A stretch of 8,132 nucleotides of DNA, taken from contig CAZWVM010000167.1 of NCBI GenBank assembly GCA_964637705.1, positions 1-8,132 of the forward strand, read 5' to 3'. This document shows, in pieces, positions 1 to 7,265 of this stretch; position 1 is the stretch's first letter, and every line of letters starts with the position of its first letter. Source of the DNA: CAZWVM01 sp964637705. GTDB taxonomy: Bacteria > UBA8481. The position numbers were made by a program, and so were the translations under genes. Under the pieces are notes generated by a model. That model searched no databases. It worked only from the letters and a program-made list of their open reading frames with translations, and was not told the origin of the DNA.

Positions 1-28
1 TCAAGTCCTCGTTGCCTCTGGAAGTCGA

Positions 29-49
29 CTTTCACCTGATGGGTGAAAG
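29..49. repeat. Short perfect inverted repeat (hairpin) upstream of valS
   Basis: Arms CTTTCACC (29-36) and GGTGAAAG (42-49) pair perfectly around a 5-nt loop TGATG. A further AGT/ACT pairing is possible outside if CGA bulges on the left. No T-tract follows on the + strand, so it is not a standard intrinsic terminator. It could be the 3' end of an upstream transcript, an mRNA structure or a protein-binding palindrome. Its role is unknown. Confidence 0.45.
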
Positions 50-94
50 ACTCAAACTTCTTGTACAACGTCTGTAGGGGGATTGGACGGGGGT

Positions 95-118
95 TCTCTG
101 TGTCTCTGAGTCTCCGTG
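95..118. repeat. Three imperfect tandem 8-mers in the valS upstream region
   Basis: Three consecutive octamers, TCTCTGTG, TCTCTGAG and TCTCCGTG, sit back to back and are followed by GCGAAAAA. On the other strand this reads as a run of CACGGAGA / CTCAGAGA / CACAGAGA-type units. Short intergenic tandem repeats of this style recur in many environmental bacterial genomes (recalled, not checked here). There is no open reading frame with the codon bias of the neighbours across it. It is probably non-coding dispersed repeat DNA. Confidence 0.45.
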
Positions 119-191
119 GCGAAAAACACCGGGAATCGAGGGGGAAATCGAACGTCGCAAATCGATCCATTTCCTGATAATCTCTCCCGCC

Positions 192-2879
192 ATGGAAACC
201 AAAGATCCCTCTTCCGCCTCCGGCCTCGAAAAGCGCTACGATCACTCCTCGGCCTATGACAAGTGGTACCCGCGTTGGGAGTCCTCCGGCGCCTTTCACG
301 CCGATCCGGCCGCGCCGAAAAATCGATTCACGATGGTCATACCGCCCCCGAACGTCACGGGCGCCCTCCACATGGGGCACGCCCTCAACAACACGATCCA
401 GGACATCTACGCCCGCTACCACCGCATGATCGGCGACGACGTCCTCTGGGTGCCCGGCACCGACCACGCCGGCATCGCGACGCAGAACGTCGTCGAGAAG
501 CAGCTGGCGGCGGAAGGGAAGCGGCGGGACGACCTGGGGCGCGAGACGTTCGTCGAGCGGGTCTGGGAGTGGAAGAAGGAGTCGGGCGGGACGATCGTGA
601 GGCAGTTGCGCCGCCTCGGGGCCTCGTGCGACTGGGAACGCGAGCGCTTCACCATGGACGAGGGGCTCTCCCGGGCGGTCGTCGAGGTCTTCGTCCGCCT
701 CCACCGCGAGAACCTCATCTACCGCGCCGACCGACTCGTCAACTGGTGCACCCGCTGCCGCACCGCGCTCTCGGACATCGAGGTGGAGCACGAGGAGAAG
801 AAGGGCGGGTTCTGGCACGTCCGCTATCCCTTCGCGGACGGTTCCGGCGAGATCGTCATCGCGACGACGCGCCCCGAGACGATGCTGGGGGACACCGCCG
901 TGGCGGTGAATCCCGAGGACGAGCGGTATACCGGTCTCGTCGGGAAGACGCTGATCCTGCCGGTCGTGGGCCGGCGGATCCCCCTGATCGCCGACAGCTA
1001 CGTGGACTCGACCTTCGGCACGGGCGCGGTGAAGATCACGCCCGGCCACGACCCGAACGACTACGAGGTCGGACAGCGCCACAAGCTTCCGGCCATCAAG
1101 GCCTTCACCGAGACGGGGAAGATCGCCGAGGCGATCCTGGAGGGTGCGGGCGAGGAGAACACGGCGAAGGATCTCGTAGGGCTCTCGCTCGAGAAGTGCC
1201 GCAAGGAACTCGTGGCGAAGCTCGAGGCGGGCGGGTACCTGGTGAAACTGGAGAGCCACGTCCACAACGTCGGGCACTGCTACCGCTGCAAGACGGTCGT
1301 GGAGCCGTACCTCACGCCGCAGTGGTTCGTGCGCGCGAAGCCCCTGGCCGTGCCGGCGATCAAGGCGGTCGAGGAGGGGAGGACGCGGATCATCCCCGAG
1401 CAATGGCAGAAGACGTATTTCGAGTGGATGAACAACATCCGCGACTGGTGCATCTCGCGGCAGATCTGGTGGGGGCACCGCATCCCGGCCTGGTACTGCC
1501 TCGCGTGCAACGGCGAACTCGTGCGCCGCCACGGCGAGAACGTCGTGATCGAGAGCGAGGCGGAGCCGATCGTGGCCCCCGCCGCGCCCTCCGCCTGCCC
1601 GACGTGCGGCGGGACGGACCTCGTCAGGGACCCCGATGTCCTCGACACGTGGTTCTCCTCGGCGCTCTGGCCCTTCTCGACCCTGGGCTGGCCCGAGAAG
1701 ACCCCGGAACTGGCCGCCTACTATCCCACGTCGCTTCTCGTCACGGCCTTCGACATCCTCTTCTTCTGGGTGGCGCGCATGATGATGATGGGGATCCACT
1801 TCATGGGCGAGGTGCCCTTCAAGGAGGTCTACATCCACGCGCTGGTGAGGGATGCCGAGGGGAAGAAAATGTCGAAGTCGAAGGGCAACGTGATCGATCC
1901 CCTGCACGTGATGGACGATCTCGGAGCGGACGCCTTCCGCTTCACGCTCGCGGCCTTCTGCGCCCAGGGGCGCGACATCAAGCTCGACGAACGGAGGGTC
2001 GAGGGCTACCGCAACTTCGTGACGAAGATCTGGAACGCGACGCGGCTTGTCCTCTCCTACCAGGCCCGGCCGGGCACCCCCGGCGAGGCGAACGCGGAGG
2101 ACCTCTGGATTCGGTCGCGCCTTTCGCGCTGTGTCACCTCCGTCCGGAACGCCCTGGAGAATTACCAGCTCGACCGCGCGGCCTCGTCGATCTACGGCTT
2201 CTTCTGGCGCGAGTATTGCGACTGGTATCTGGAGATGGCCAAGCCGCGCTTTCGCGACGGCGATCCGGCCGCGATCGCGACGGCGCGCGAAGTGCTCTCC
2301 GAAGCGATTCGCCTGATGCACCCCTTCATGCCCTTCGTCACGGAGGAACTTCACGAATTGACGGGCGGCGCGGGATTCCTCGATGCCGCTTCCTACCCCG
2401 TGGCCGGGGCGGTCGACGAGAAGGTCGAGGCGTCGTTCGAGAGGATGATCGCGATCGTCTCGGAGATCCGGCGGATCCGGAGCGAGTTCAAGATCGCTCC
2501 GGGCACGGCGATCCGGTGCGTGATCGTGGGACCGGCGGACCTCGAGCGGGATCGCGGTTACATCGAGCGCATGGCCTCGGCCGAACCGCTCTCCATCCTC
2601 GCCGGCCGCCCGGCGCTCACTCACTTCTGCGCCTCGATCGTCTCCGGAATCGAGATTCTCATCCCCCTCGAGGGGCTCATCGACATCGAGAAGGAGAAGG
2701 CGCGGATCGACGGGGAGATTACGAAGGATCGGAAGAACCTGGAGTCCTCGGAGAAGCGCTTGGCGGACGAGAAGTTCGTCTCGAACGCGCCGGAGGAGGT
2801 GCTCGCCGACTTCCGCCGCACGAATGCGGAGTTGAAGGACCGCGTGGCGCGGCTCGAGGAATTGCGAAGCCACCTGTAG
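192..2879 (+). CDS. valS: Valine--tRNA ligase (valyl-tRNA synthetase, class Ia)
   Basis: Cytoplasmic enzyme that charges tRNA-Val with valine using ATP and hydrolyses mischarged Thr-tRNA-Val. The protein is 895 residues, normal for bacterial ValRS. Visible signatures in order: N-terminal KRYD motif near residue 14; PPPNVTGALHMGH with the HIGH-type box HMGH at 60-63; GTDHAGIATQ; the CP1 editing domain with TTRPETMLGD at 225-234 and HDPND at 286-290; ISRQIWWGHRIP, typical of ValRS; the KMSKS loop at 559-563; an anticodon-binding domain with FFWREYCDWYLE near 670; and a charged C-terminal coiled coil at about 826-895, the tRNA-binding arm typical of ValRS. CxxC pairs at 186/189, 363/366, 436/439 and 469/472 suggest zinc knuckles. 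The start fits the family N-terminus, although no Shine-Dalgarno sequence precedes it. It is apparently unrelated to the secretion genes downstream. Confidence 0.98.
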   Translation: METKDPSSASGLEKRYDHSSAYDKWYPRWESSGAFHADPAAPKNRFTMVIPPPNVTGALHMGHALNNTIQDIYARYHRMIGDDVLWVPGTDHAGIATQNVVEKQLAAEGKRRDDLGRETFVERVWEWKKESGGTIVRQLRRLGASCDWERERFTMDEGLSRAVVEVFVRLHRENLIYRADRLVNWCTRCRTALSDIEVEHEEKKGGFWHVRYPFADGSGEIVIATTRPETMLGDTAVAVNPEDERYTGLVGKTLILPVVGRRIPLIADSYVDSTFGTGAVKITPGHDPNDYEVGQRHKLPAIKAFTETGKIAEAILEGAGEENTAKDLVGLSLEKCRKELVAKLEAGGYLVKLESHVHNVGHCYRCKTVVEPYLTPQWFVRAKPLAVPAIKAVEEGRTRIIPEQWQKTYFEWMNNIRDWCISRQIWWGHRIPAWYCLACNGELVRRHGENVVIESEAEPIVAPAAPSACPTCGGTDLVRDPDVLDTWFSSALWPFSTLGWPEKTPELAAYYPTSLLVTAFDILFFWVARMMMMGIHFMGEVPFKEVYIHALVRDAEGKKMSKSKGNVIDPLHVMDDLGADAFRFTLAAFCAQGRDIKLDERRVEGYRNFVTKIWNATRLVLSYQARPGTPGEANAEDLWIRSRLSRCVTSVRNALENYQLDRAASSIYGFFWREYCDWYLEMAKPRFRDGDPAAIATAREVLSEAIRLMHPFMPFVTEELHELTGGAGFLDAASYPVAGAVDEKVEASFERMIAIVSEIRRIRSEFKIAPGTAIRCVIVGPADLERDRGYIERMASAEPLSILAGRPALTHFCASIVSGIEILIPLEGLIDIEKEKARIDGEITKDRKNLESSEKRLADEKFVSNAPEEVLADFRRTNAELKDRVARLEELRSHL

Positions 2880-2957
2880 AGCGGAGGAGGCCGGTCGGAA
2901 GGCCGGACCATGGACGAGAGGTGTCCGAAGCCACGCGGAATGGAGAACCGGCGCGGC

Positions 2958-3011
2958 GGAAAAAAGGGGTGTGGCTCCGCGGATTCTCTGCGGTGCCTGT
3001 CCCCTTTTTCC
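2958..3011. repeat. Symmetric A-tract/T-tract palindrome (REP/MITE-like element, possible bidirectional terminator)
   Basis: The left half is GGAAAAAAGGGG, TGT, GGC, T, CCGC. The loop is GGATTCTCT (2981-2989). The right half is GCGG, T, GCC, TGT, CCCC, TTTTTCC. All blocks pair except two symmetric interruptions: TGT opposite TGT, and T opposite T. One extra A sits in the left A-tract. The A-run before and T-run after a GC stem make it a plausible terminator on both strands, ending valS transcription before the next operon. The GGTGCCTGTCCCC right arm resembles motifs I recall as highly repeated in some environmental genomes, which suggests a REP/RAYT-type mobile palindrome. The structure is directly visible; its identity as a repeat family is inference. 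Confidence 0.65.
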
Positions 3012-3065
3012 TCCTTCTCCTGCAAAATGTCTTTCCCGGTCCGGCGACTGGTTCACGATAGGCAA

Positions 3066-3079
3066 TGCCGGCAACGGCA
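3066..3079 (+). promoter_or_regulatory. GNRA-tetraloop hairpin in the leader of the pseudopilin operon
   Basis: TGCCG (3066-3070) and CGGCA (3075-3079) form a perfect 5-bp stem closed by GCAA, a GNRA tetraloop. Just upstream is TTCACGATAGGCAA (3052-3065). That layout recalls the 5' half of c-di-GMP-I (GEMM) riboswitches, which often precede pilus genes. The conserved 3' half (GACGCAAAGCC and the terminal receptor helix) is not recognisable, so this is not called a riboswitch. The hairpin is certain on paper; its function is unknown. Confidence 0.35.
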
Positions 3080-3138
3080 AATCAACGAGTTAGAATGACC
3101 GCCGGTCGGCATGGATATTGCTTTTCGACTGGATTGTC

Positions 3139-3765
3139 ATGCGTTACGATCCGGCCAGAATGACGTTTCGAGCCTCCTGCCACCGCGGCTTCTCCCTCAT
3201 AGAGATGCTCGTCGTTGTCGCGATCATAGGGATCCTGTTGGGCATGGTCTCCGCGACGTATCGCGAGTTCCATGCCGGCTTGGCGATGAAGGGATTCGCG
3301 CAGTCGATTCTCGCGAAGGCCAACGAGGCGCGCGCCCTGGCCAAGTCGTTGACGAAGGACGTCACGATGATGGTGGACCTGGACAACGAGAGGGTCTGGC
3401 TTGAAATCGATGGAGTCCAACAGGGCTCATCGGTCGGTTCTCCTCTTTCAGGGGTCGAGATCAAGGGTTTTCATGATTTCACGCCGGCGGGCAACTTCAT
3501 CACCTCCGGGGTCCAGTCGGTCATCTTCACGGCCCGGGGCACGGCGGTGCCGCAGGGCGCGCTCGCCGGCTTCTCGGCTGTCATGCACGTCGGAAAGAAG
3601 ACCTCGACCTACGCGGCCGTGACGGCGAATCCGGCGGATTTCCGCAGTATCATCATCCTGACCATCTCCGCCAAGCCCGAGTGGAGCGAGAAGGGCTGTG
3701 TCCACGACAATGCCGCCTGGGTCACGTATTTCACGTCATACACCTGGGAGAAGTGCATCGAATGA
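3139..3765 (+). CDS. GspH/FimT-like minor pseudopilin (prepilin-type N-terminal methylation domain)
   Basis: Predicted inner-membrane prepilin that would be cleaved and N-methylated by a prepilin peptidase and then built into a pseudopilus. Counting from this start (208 aa), a basic leader ends at G17 and the mature protein begins FSLIEMLVVVAIIGILLG. This has Phe at +1, Glu at +5 and a hydrophobic helix of about 20 residues, the classic type IV pilin motif. The remaining roughly 170 residues look like a beta-rich periplasmic domain; two cysteines near the C-terminus could form a disulfide. First gene of an operon whose order matches GspH-I-J-K, hence the H-like call. The start is uncertain: TTG at 3118 and ATG at 3160 are in frame, none has a clear Shine-Dalgarno, and ATG at 3160 would give a more typical 10-residue leader. 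FimT/FimU of type IV pili is the alternative identity. Confidence 0.85.
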   Translation: MRYDPARMTFRASCHRGFSLIEMLVVVAIIGILLGMVSATYREFHAGLAMKGFAQSILAKANEARALAKSLTKDVTMMVDLDNERVWLEIDGVQQGSSVGSPLSGVEIKGFHDFTPAGNFITSGVQSVIFTARGTAVPQGALAGFSAVMHVGKKTSTYAAVTANPADFRSIIILTISAKPEWSEKGCVHDNAAWVTYFTSYTWEKCIE

Positions 3766-4172
3766 ACAGGCGGGCCCTGTCGCGACGATCGCACGGTTTC
3801 GGCCTCCTCGACGTCATGCTGGCCACGGCGATCATGTTCACCGGAGCCGTGGTGATGATCACCGTCCTGCCCAAGCTCATCGAGACCTCCAACATGCGCT
3901 CCTCCGAGAACATGGCATACGAAGTGGCCACGGCGAAGATCGACGAACTGCTGGACACGCAGTATACCCGCGTCGTGAGCGCGGGCCCTTATGGCGCCCA
4001 GTATCTCCTGCCCCAGATGACCAACATCGCGAAATACCAGTGGCAGACATGGGTGACGGAAGAAGCGCCCGCGGGATACCGCAAGCGCGTGACGCTGGCG
4101 GTCTGGTGGGGAACGGGCGACCTCCGGAGGGACACCTACGTCTTCTACGTGGCGGACCGGAACAATGATTAG
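3762..4172 (+). CDS. GspI/PilV-like minor pseudopilin with Asp at mature position 5
   Basis: A 136-residue prepilin-like protein. The basic leader MNRRALSRRSHG is followed by FGLLDVMLATAIMFTGAVVMITVLP, so cleavage is expected after G12, and one transmembrane helix spans about residues 13-35. The usual Glu at +5 is replaced by Asp (D17). The short globular part ends with an alternating strand pattern (VTLAVWW, then TYVFYVADRN), as in GspI-type pseudopilins. The start codon overlaps the previous stop as ATGA; a GGGAG 11 nt upstream (3746-3750) could assist, so translational coupling is likely. Size, place between the H-like and J-like genes and leader all fit GspI, the partner that nucleates the I-J-K tip in characterised systems. 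PilV of type IV pili is the alternative. Sequence similarity outside the N-terminus is too low to assign by eye. Confidence 0.82.
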   Translation: MNRRALSRRSHGFGLLDVMLATAIMFTGAVVMITVLPKLIETSNMRSSENMAYEVATAKIDELLDTQYTRVVSAGPYGAQYLLPQMTNIAKYQWQTWVTEEAPAGYRKRVTLAVWWGTGDLRRDTYVFYVADRNND

Positions 4173-4863
4173 GCCGGGCGCGGCGCGGGACTCGGGAGGC
4201 CGGGGCGGTTTTACGCTCCTCGAGTTGCTCATCTCCGTGGCGATCCTTTCGGTCATCATGGTCGGCTACATGTCCCTCTTCAAGTATGCGATCGCCTCCT
4301 GGCAGAGGGCGATGGGGAGAAGCACGGGCGAGCAGAATGTCTCCTTCGCGACGGATCGGATGGCCTCGGACCTCCGTTGCATACTGCCCCCGTTCACGCA
4401 GGCCGGTGGTTCCGTGAAGTACATCGGGTACGACCAGTCGGCGCGTTATCCCCTGACGGATTCCATAGCCGACGAACTTCAGGCCCACGTGGCGACGTGG
4501 AAATCCGACGAGGGAGCGGCGGGGAGCGACCCCTGGGTCGACGTCAACCGGGTGGGATACTGGCTGAGAGGTTCCGGGCGCTCGAACGTGATGTATGCCC
4601 TGCAGGGCTCGAGCCGAACGAACTACATCGAGGCGCTCCCGGCGGCCTTCTCCAACCAGGACGAGGTGGCGCTTCACGTTTCCGGATTCAACATCGAATA
4701 CTGGGACGGGTCGGCCTGGTCGAACACCTGGAACACGGGGACGTCCCTCGACCTCCCGAACCTGATCCGCGTCACGGTCACGGCGCTCTCGACGACCGAG
4801 ACGACGACGATCGTGACGGTGGTGAAACCGCGGACGAGGGGAGGGACATACATCACGAAATGA
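4165..4863 (+). CDS. GspJ/PilW-like minor pseudopilin
   Basis: A 232-residue prepilin-like protein. A Gly/Arg-rich leader (MIRPGAARDSGGRGG) precedes FTLLELLISVAILSVIMVGYM, giving cleavage after G15, Phe at +1, Glu at +5 (E20) and a hydrophobic helix to about residue 40. The next segment (WQRAMGRSTGEQNVSFATDRMASDLR) fits the helix-to-head transition of GspJ, where an SxxxR-type 'RMASDLR' stretch is common. The rest is a beta-rich head rich in Ser, Thr, Trp and Tyr, ending TIVTVVKPRTRGG. The start lies inside the previous gene (8-bp overlap) with no Shine-Dalgarno close by, so translation probably depends on ribosomes finishing the upstream gene. Length and order fit GspJ; PilW of type IV pili is the alternative. 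Confidence 0.85.
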   Translation: MIRPGAARDSGGRGGFTLLELLISVAILSVIMVGYMSLFKYAIASWQRAMGRSTGEQNVSFATDRMASDLRCILPPFTQAGGSVKYIGYDQSARYPLTDSIADELQAHVATWKSDEGAAGSDPWVDVNRVGYWLRGSGRSNVMYALQGSSRTNYIEALPAAFSNQDEVALHVSGFNIEYWDGSAWSNTWNTGTSLDLPNLIRVTVTALSTTETTTIVTVVKPRTRGGTYITK

Positions 4864-7265
4864 AGACCGGGCGCGTGAAGAGGGGAGAGCGCGGGATCGC
4901 GATGATCACGGCGATCTGGCTTTCGCTCATCGGCGTGATGATCGTCACGACGATGGCCTCGATGATCCAGAGCACGGTACTCTTCAGCGCCGCCTCGACG
5001 GAGGACGCCAAGACGCGGGCCACGGCGATCGCGATCGTGGAGAAGATCGTGTCCGATCTCATCCGGGACCGTCCTGCGGCGGCGCCTTCCACGGTCTCGG
5101 GGATCATCGTGACGGAGGTCCGGAACGCGCCCGAGGACGTGAACGTCCTTACCGACCCCAGCTTCGAAGCGGTGAGCGGAACGGCTTGGCCCGGTCACTG
5201 GGACACAACGACGACCTCCAACATCAACCTGGTCGCCAGCCCGACGGATCCGATGACGGGTCCCAACAGCGCGCGGTTCGGCTCGGTCACGGCGACGGCG
5301 GCCAATCGGGAAGTTCGTTGCACCGCCGTTGTCTATCCCGGGTCCGCCTACACCTTCGGCTGCTGGATCAAAGTGCCGGGTGCCGCGGCCGTGACGGACA
5401 TCACCTTCACGATGATCGTGGAGTGGCGGCAGGCGAATTACACCCTGATCTCCTCGACGACGCCCCTTTCGGCGGTGAATTGCGGCAATACCGCGTATAC
5501 CCGATTTGCCTCCGGTGCGCTGACCGCGCCCGTGGGCGCGGCCAAGGCCATCGTCCGATACCAGTTGGCGCATACCGGCACCACGCGCGTCTGCTATATC
5601 GACGATGCCTTCTGCTTCGAGAGCGACCGCCGGCAGGAATACATCGAGATCCAGAACCAGGAGACCCAGGCGGTCAATGTGCCGCAACAGCAATACTGGA
5701 TCGCCGTCGGGCAGAACAACCCGGGCGCGAACCACAAGCGCTATCTCGTTCCGCTCTGGAACACCGATTCCACCCTGCAGGTCGGCGACGTGGCCCTCGT
5801 CGTCGCGCGCGACGCGGACACCTACGGGATCGCCGCCAAGGTCGGACTCACGACCTCGGATGCCGACGACCCCGCTCAGTGCAAGTGGTTCGGGCTCTCC
5901 TCGGCGGTCAACGGCGTGGGAGTTCTCCTCGATACCGCGCTCTGCTCCTACTACCCCGCCCTGACAACGATCCGCGAACTCAACGACGGGGCCGAGAACA
6001 TCGTGATCGGCTACGCCGGATCGTCGGGGGGTGTCGTCACGCCGCCCACGACTTCGCCCTACTGGACGGGGATTCCCTTCACGGCCCCTGGGGCGAGCGC
6101 CTTGTCGGACACGTCGTGGACGCGTTCCACTTTCCTCCCCCTGGACAAGATCACCTCGCCTTTCGACACCTTCGCGACGGCCAACTGGTCGATCCAGGAG
6201 ATGACGCCCTTCGACGGCGTGGCGGCCTCGGGCACGTCCGGTCGTTCCGGTTACGACGGCGCCTTCGACACCTGGTACCGATACAACTACGACACCTTCA
6301 CCCTTCTCTTCTCCGACGGCAAGGTCGACTACTACTACCGCGCCCGGGTCTTCGACGAGGGGTCCAAGGTCAACGTCAATTACCTCCGCACCTCGACGGT
6401 GAACCGCGAGACGGAGATCTTCTCCTGGCTCTTCACGATCCCGCGCGCCCCGACCTTCACGACGAACAAGGCCTACAACTACGCCCAGGGCAACGGGCTC
6501 TGCTCCGATCTCACGAGGCATTCCCGCTGGCAGGCCCAGCCCTTCCTCACGCCCCTTTCACCCTACGCCATCTTCTCGTCCGCCGCCTACACGGCCGGCT
6601 ACCGCAATGTCGACTCCACCTTCATTCCCTTCCTGACGATCTACGGCTACCAGGAGCCCTCCGCCTTCACGATCAACGTGAACACGGCCGAGAGCCAGGT
6701 GCTGGCCGCCGCCTTCATGCAGATGCTCGCGAACAACATGCAGGATTCCTGCTTCTTCGGCGCCGGCTGCACGATCACGGACACGATCACCGGTCGCGCC
6801 CGCGCCCGATCGATCGGATACAAGGTCTGGGATTACCTGACCAACTACGACGGCGGGGCCGATGCGGGACTCTCCGACGACACCTGCTTCTACATCATGG
6901 AGCACGCCTATAACAAGCTCGTCGGGGGCGCATCGCCCCTTCTCACCGATGCCAGCGAGATCCAGGCGGTGCAGAACGCCTGGTCGAACGGGCGCTTCTC
7001 ACAGTTCCTCTCCGTATCCTCCAATCACTACTTCACCGTTTTCGCGTCGGCGTTTGCGTTCCGCAAGGGCGCCAACGTGCTGACCGACACCCCCCTGGCC
7101 ACCAGTCGCGTCATCGCCGTGGCGCACCGCTGGCCGACCGAGGACAAGGCGCGCTACCTCTATTGGCGGGAAATCTTCGAGCTGGCCAACGCGGGGGAGA
7201 GGGCCTACACCTTCCCCATCGGATCGAGACGGTATCCCAAGCAGCGATGGGACCCCAACCAGTAG
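4860..7265 (+). CDS. Giant GspK-like pseudopilin with inserted jelly-roll and lamin-tail-like regions
   Basis: An 801-residue protein, over twice the usual GspK length. The leader MKTGRVKRGERG ends at G12; the mature start IAMITAIWLSLIGVMIVTT lacks Glu at +5, as is normal for GspK, the tip subunit. GspK-like marks lie late in the chain: DEGSKVNVN at 499-507, INVNTAE with N606, and SNHYFTVFASA near 721. Between them are two extra regions. Residues about 95-253 (NVLTDPSFE ... VCYIDDAFCFE) follow the start and end pattern of CBM4/9-like jelly rolls. Residues about 259-320 (EYIEIQNQETQAVNV ... VGDVALVVARD) resemble a lamin-tail domain. Domain identities come from pattern recognition, not a search. 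The start overlaps the J-like stop (ATGA); an upstream open frame continues 5' but runs through the J gene. Expected at the pseudopilus tip in the periplasm, where the extra domains could bind substrate or glycan. Confidence 0.82.
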   Translation: MKTGRVKRGERGIAMITAIWLSLIGVMIVTTMASMIQSTVLFSAASTEDAKTRATAIAIVEKIVSDLIRDRPAAAPSTVSGIIVTEVRNAPEDVNVLTDPSFEAVSGTAWPGHWDTTTTSNINLVASPTDPMTGPNSARFGSVTATAANREVRCTAVVYPGSAYTFGCWIKVPGAAAVTDITFTMIVEWRQANYTLISSTTPLSAVNCGNTAYTRFASGALTAPVGAAKAIVRYQLAHTGTTRVCYIDDAFCFESDRRQEYIEIQNQETQAVNVPQQQYWIAVGQNNPGANHKRYLVPLWNTDSTLQVGDVALVVARDADTYGIAAKVGLTTSDADDPAQCKWFGLSSAVNGVGVLLDTALCSYYPALTTIRELNDGAENIVIGYAGSSGGVVTPPTTSPYWTGIPFTAPGASALSDTSWTRSTFLPLDKITSPFDTFATANWSIQEMTPFDGVAASGTSGRSGYDGAFDTWYRYNYDTFTLLFSDGKVDYYYRARVFDEGSKVNVNYLRTSTVNRETEIFSWLFTIPRAPTFTTNKAYNYAQGNGLCSDLTRHSRWQAQPFLTPLSPYAIFSSAAYTAGYRNVDSTFIPFLTIYGYQEPSAFTINVNTAESQVLAAAFMQMLANNMQDSCFFGAGCTITDTITGRARARSIGYKVWDYLTNYDGGADAGLSDDTCFYIMEHAYNKLVGGASPLLTDASEIQAVQNAWSNGRFSQFLSVSSNHYFTVFASAFAFRKGANVLTDTPLATSRVIAVAHRWPTEDKARYLYWREIFELANAGERAYTFPIGSRRYPKQRWDPNQ

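Noticed and set aside
3..77. Possible C-terminal tail of an upstream gene (24 codons then TAG)
   Set aside because: Open to the left edge but its third positions lack the strong G/C bias of the neighbouring genes and it has no recognisable motif; too short to support.
1..191. T-box leader upstream of an aminoacyl-tRNA synthetase gene
   Set aside because: No AGGGTGG-type T-box motif and no specifier stem visible; the only hairpin (29-49) lacks T-box features.
2889..2909. Possible terminator right after valS (GGCC/CCGG repeats)
   Set aside because: Only a 4-bp self-complementary stem can form and no T-tract follows; the palindrome at 2958-3011 is a far better candidate.
263..3061. 932-codon open frame overlapping valS on the same strand
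   Set aside because: Its translation is Arg/Pro/Gly-rich without any domain motif; it is a frame-shifted shadow of the GC-rich valS, which carries all ValRS signatures.
4377..4859. 5' extension of the K-like gene's open frame
   Set aside because: It runs through the J-like gene in another frame and encodes an Arg-rich shadow; the ATG at 4860 directly precedes a good prepilin leader and overlaps the J-like stop as ATGA.
4674..6521. 615-codon antisense open frame under the K-like gene
   Set aside because: Low-complexity Arg/Gly/Val/Asp composition typical of antisense shadows in GC-rich DNA; the + strand gene has a prepilin leader and GspK-like motifs.
3139..7265. Type IV pilus minor pilins FimT-PilV-PilW-PilX instead of GspH-I-J-K
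   Set aside because: Not excluded for the first three, but the last protein has DEGSKVNVN and INVNTAE segments typical of GspK and not of PilX, and no PilY1 gene follows.
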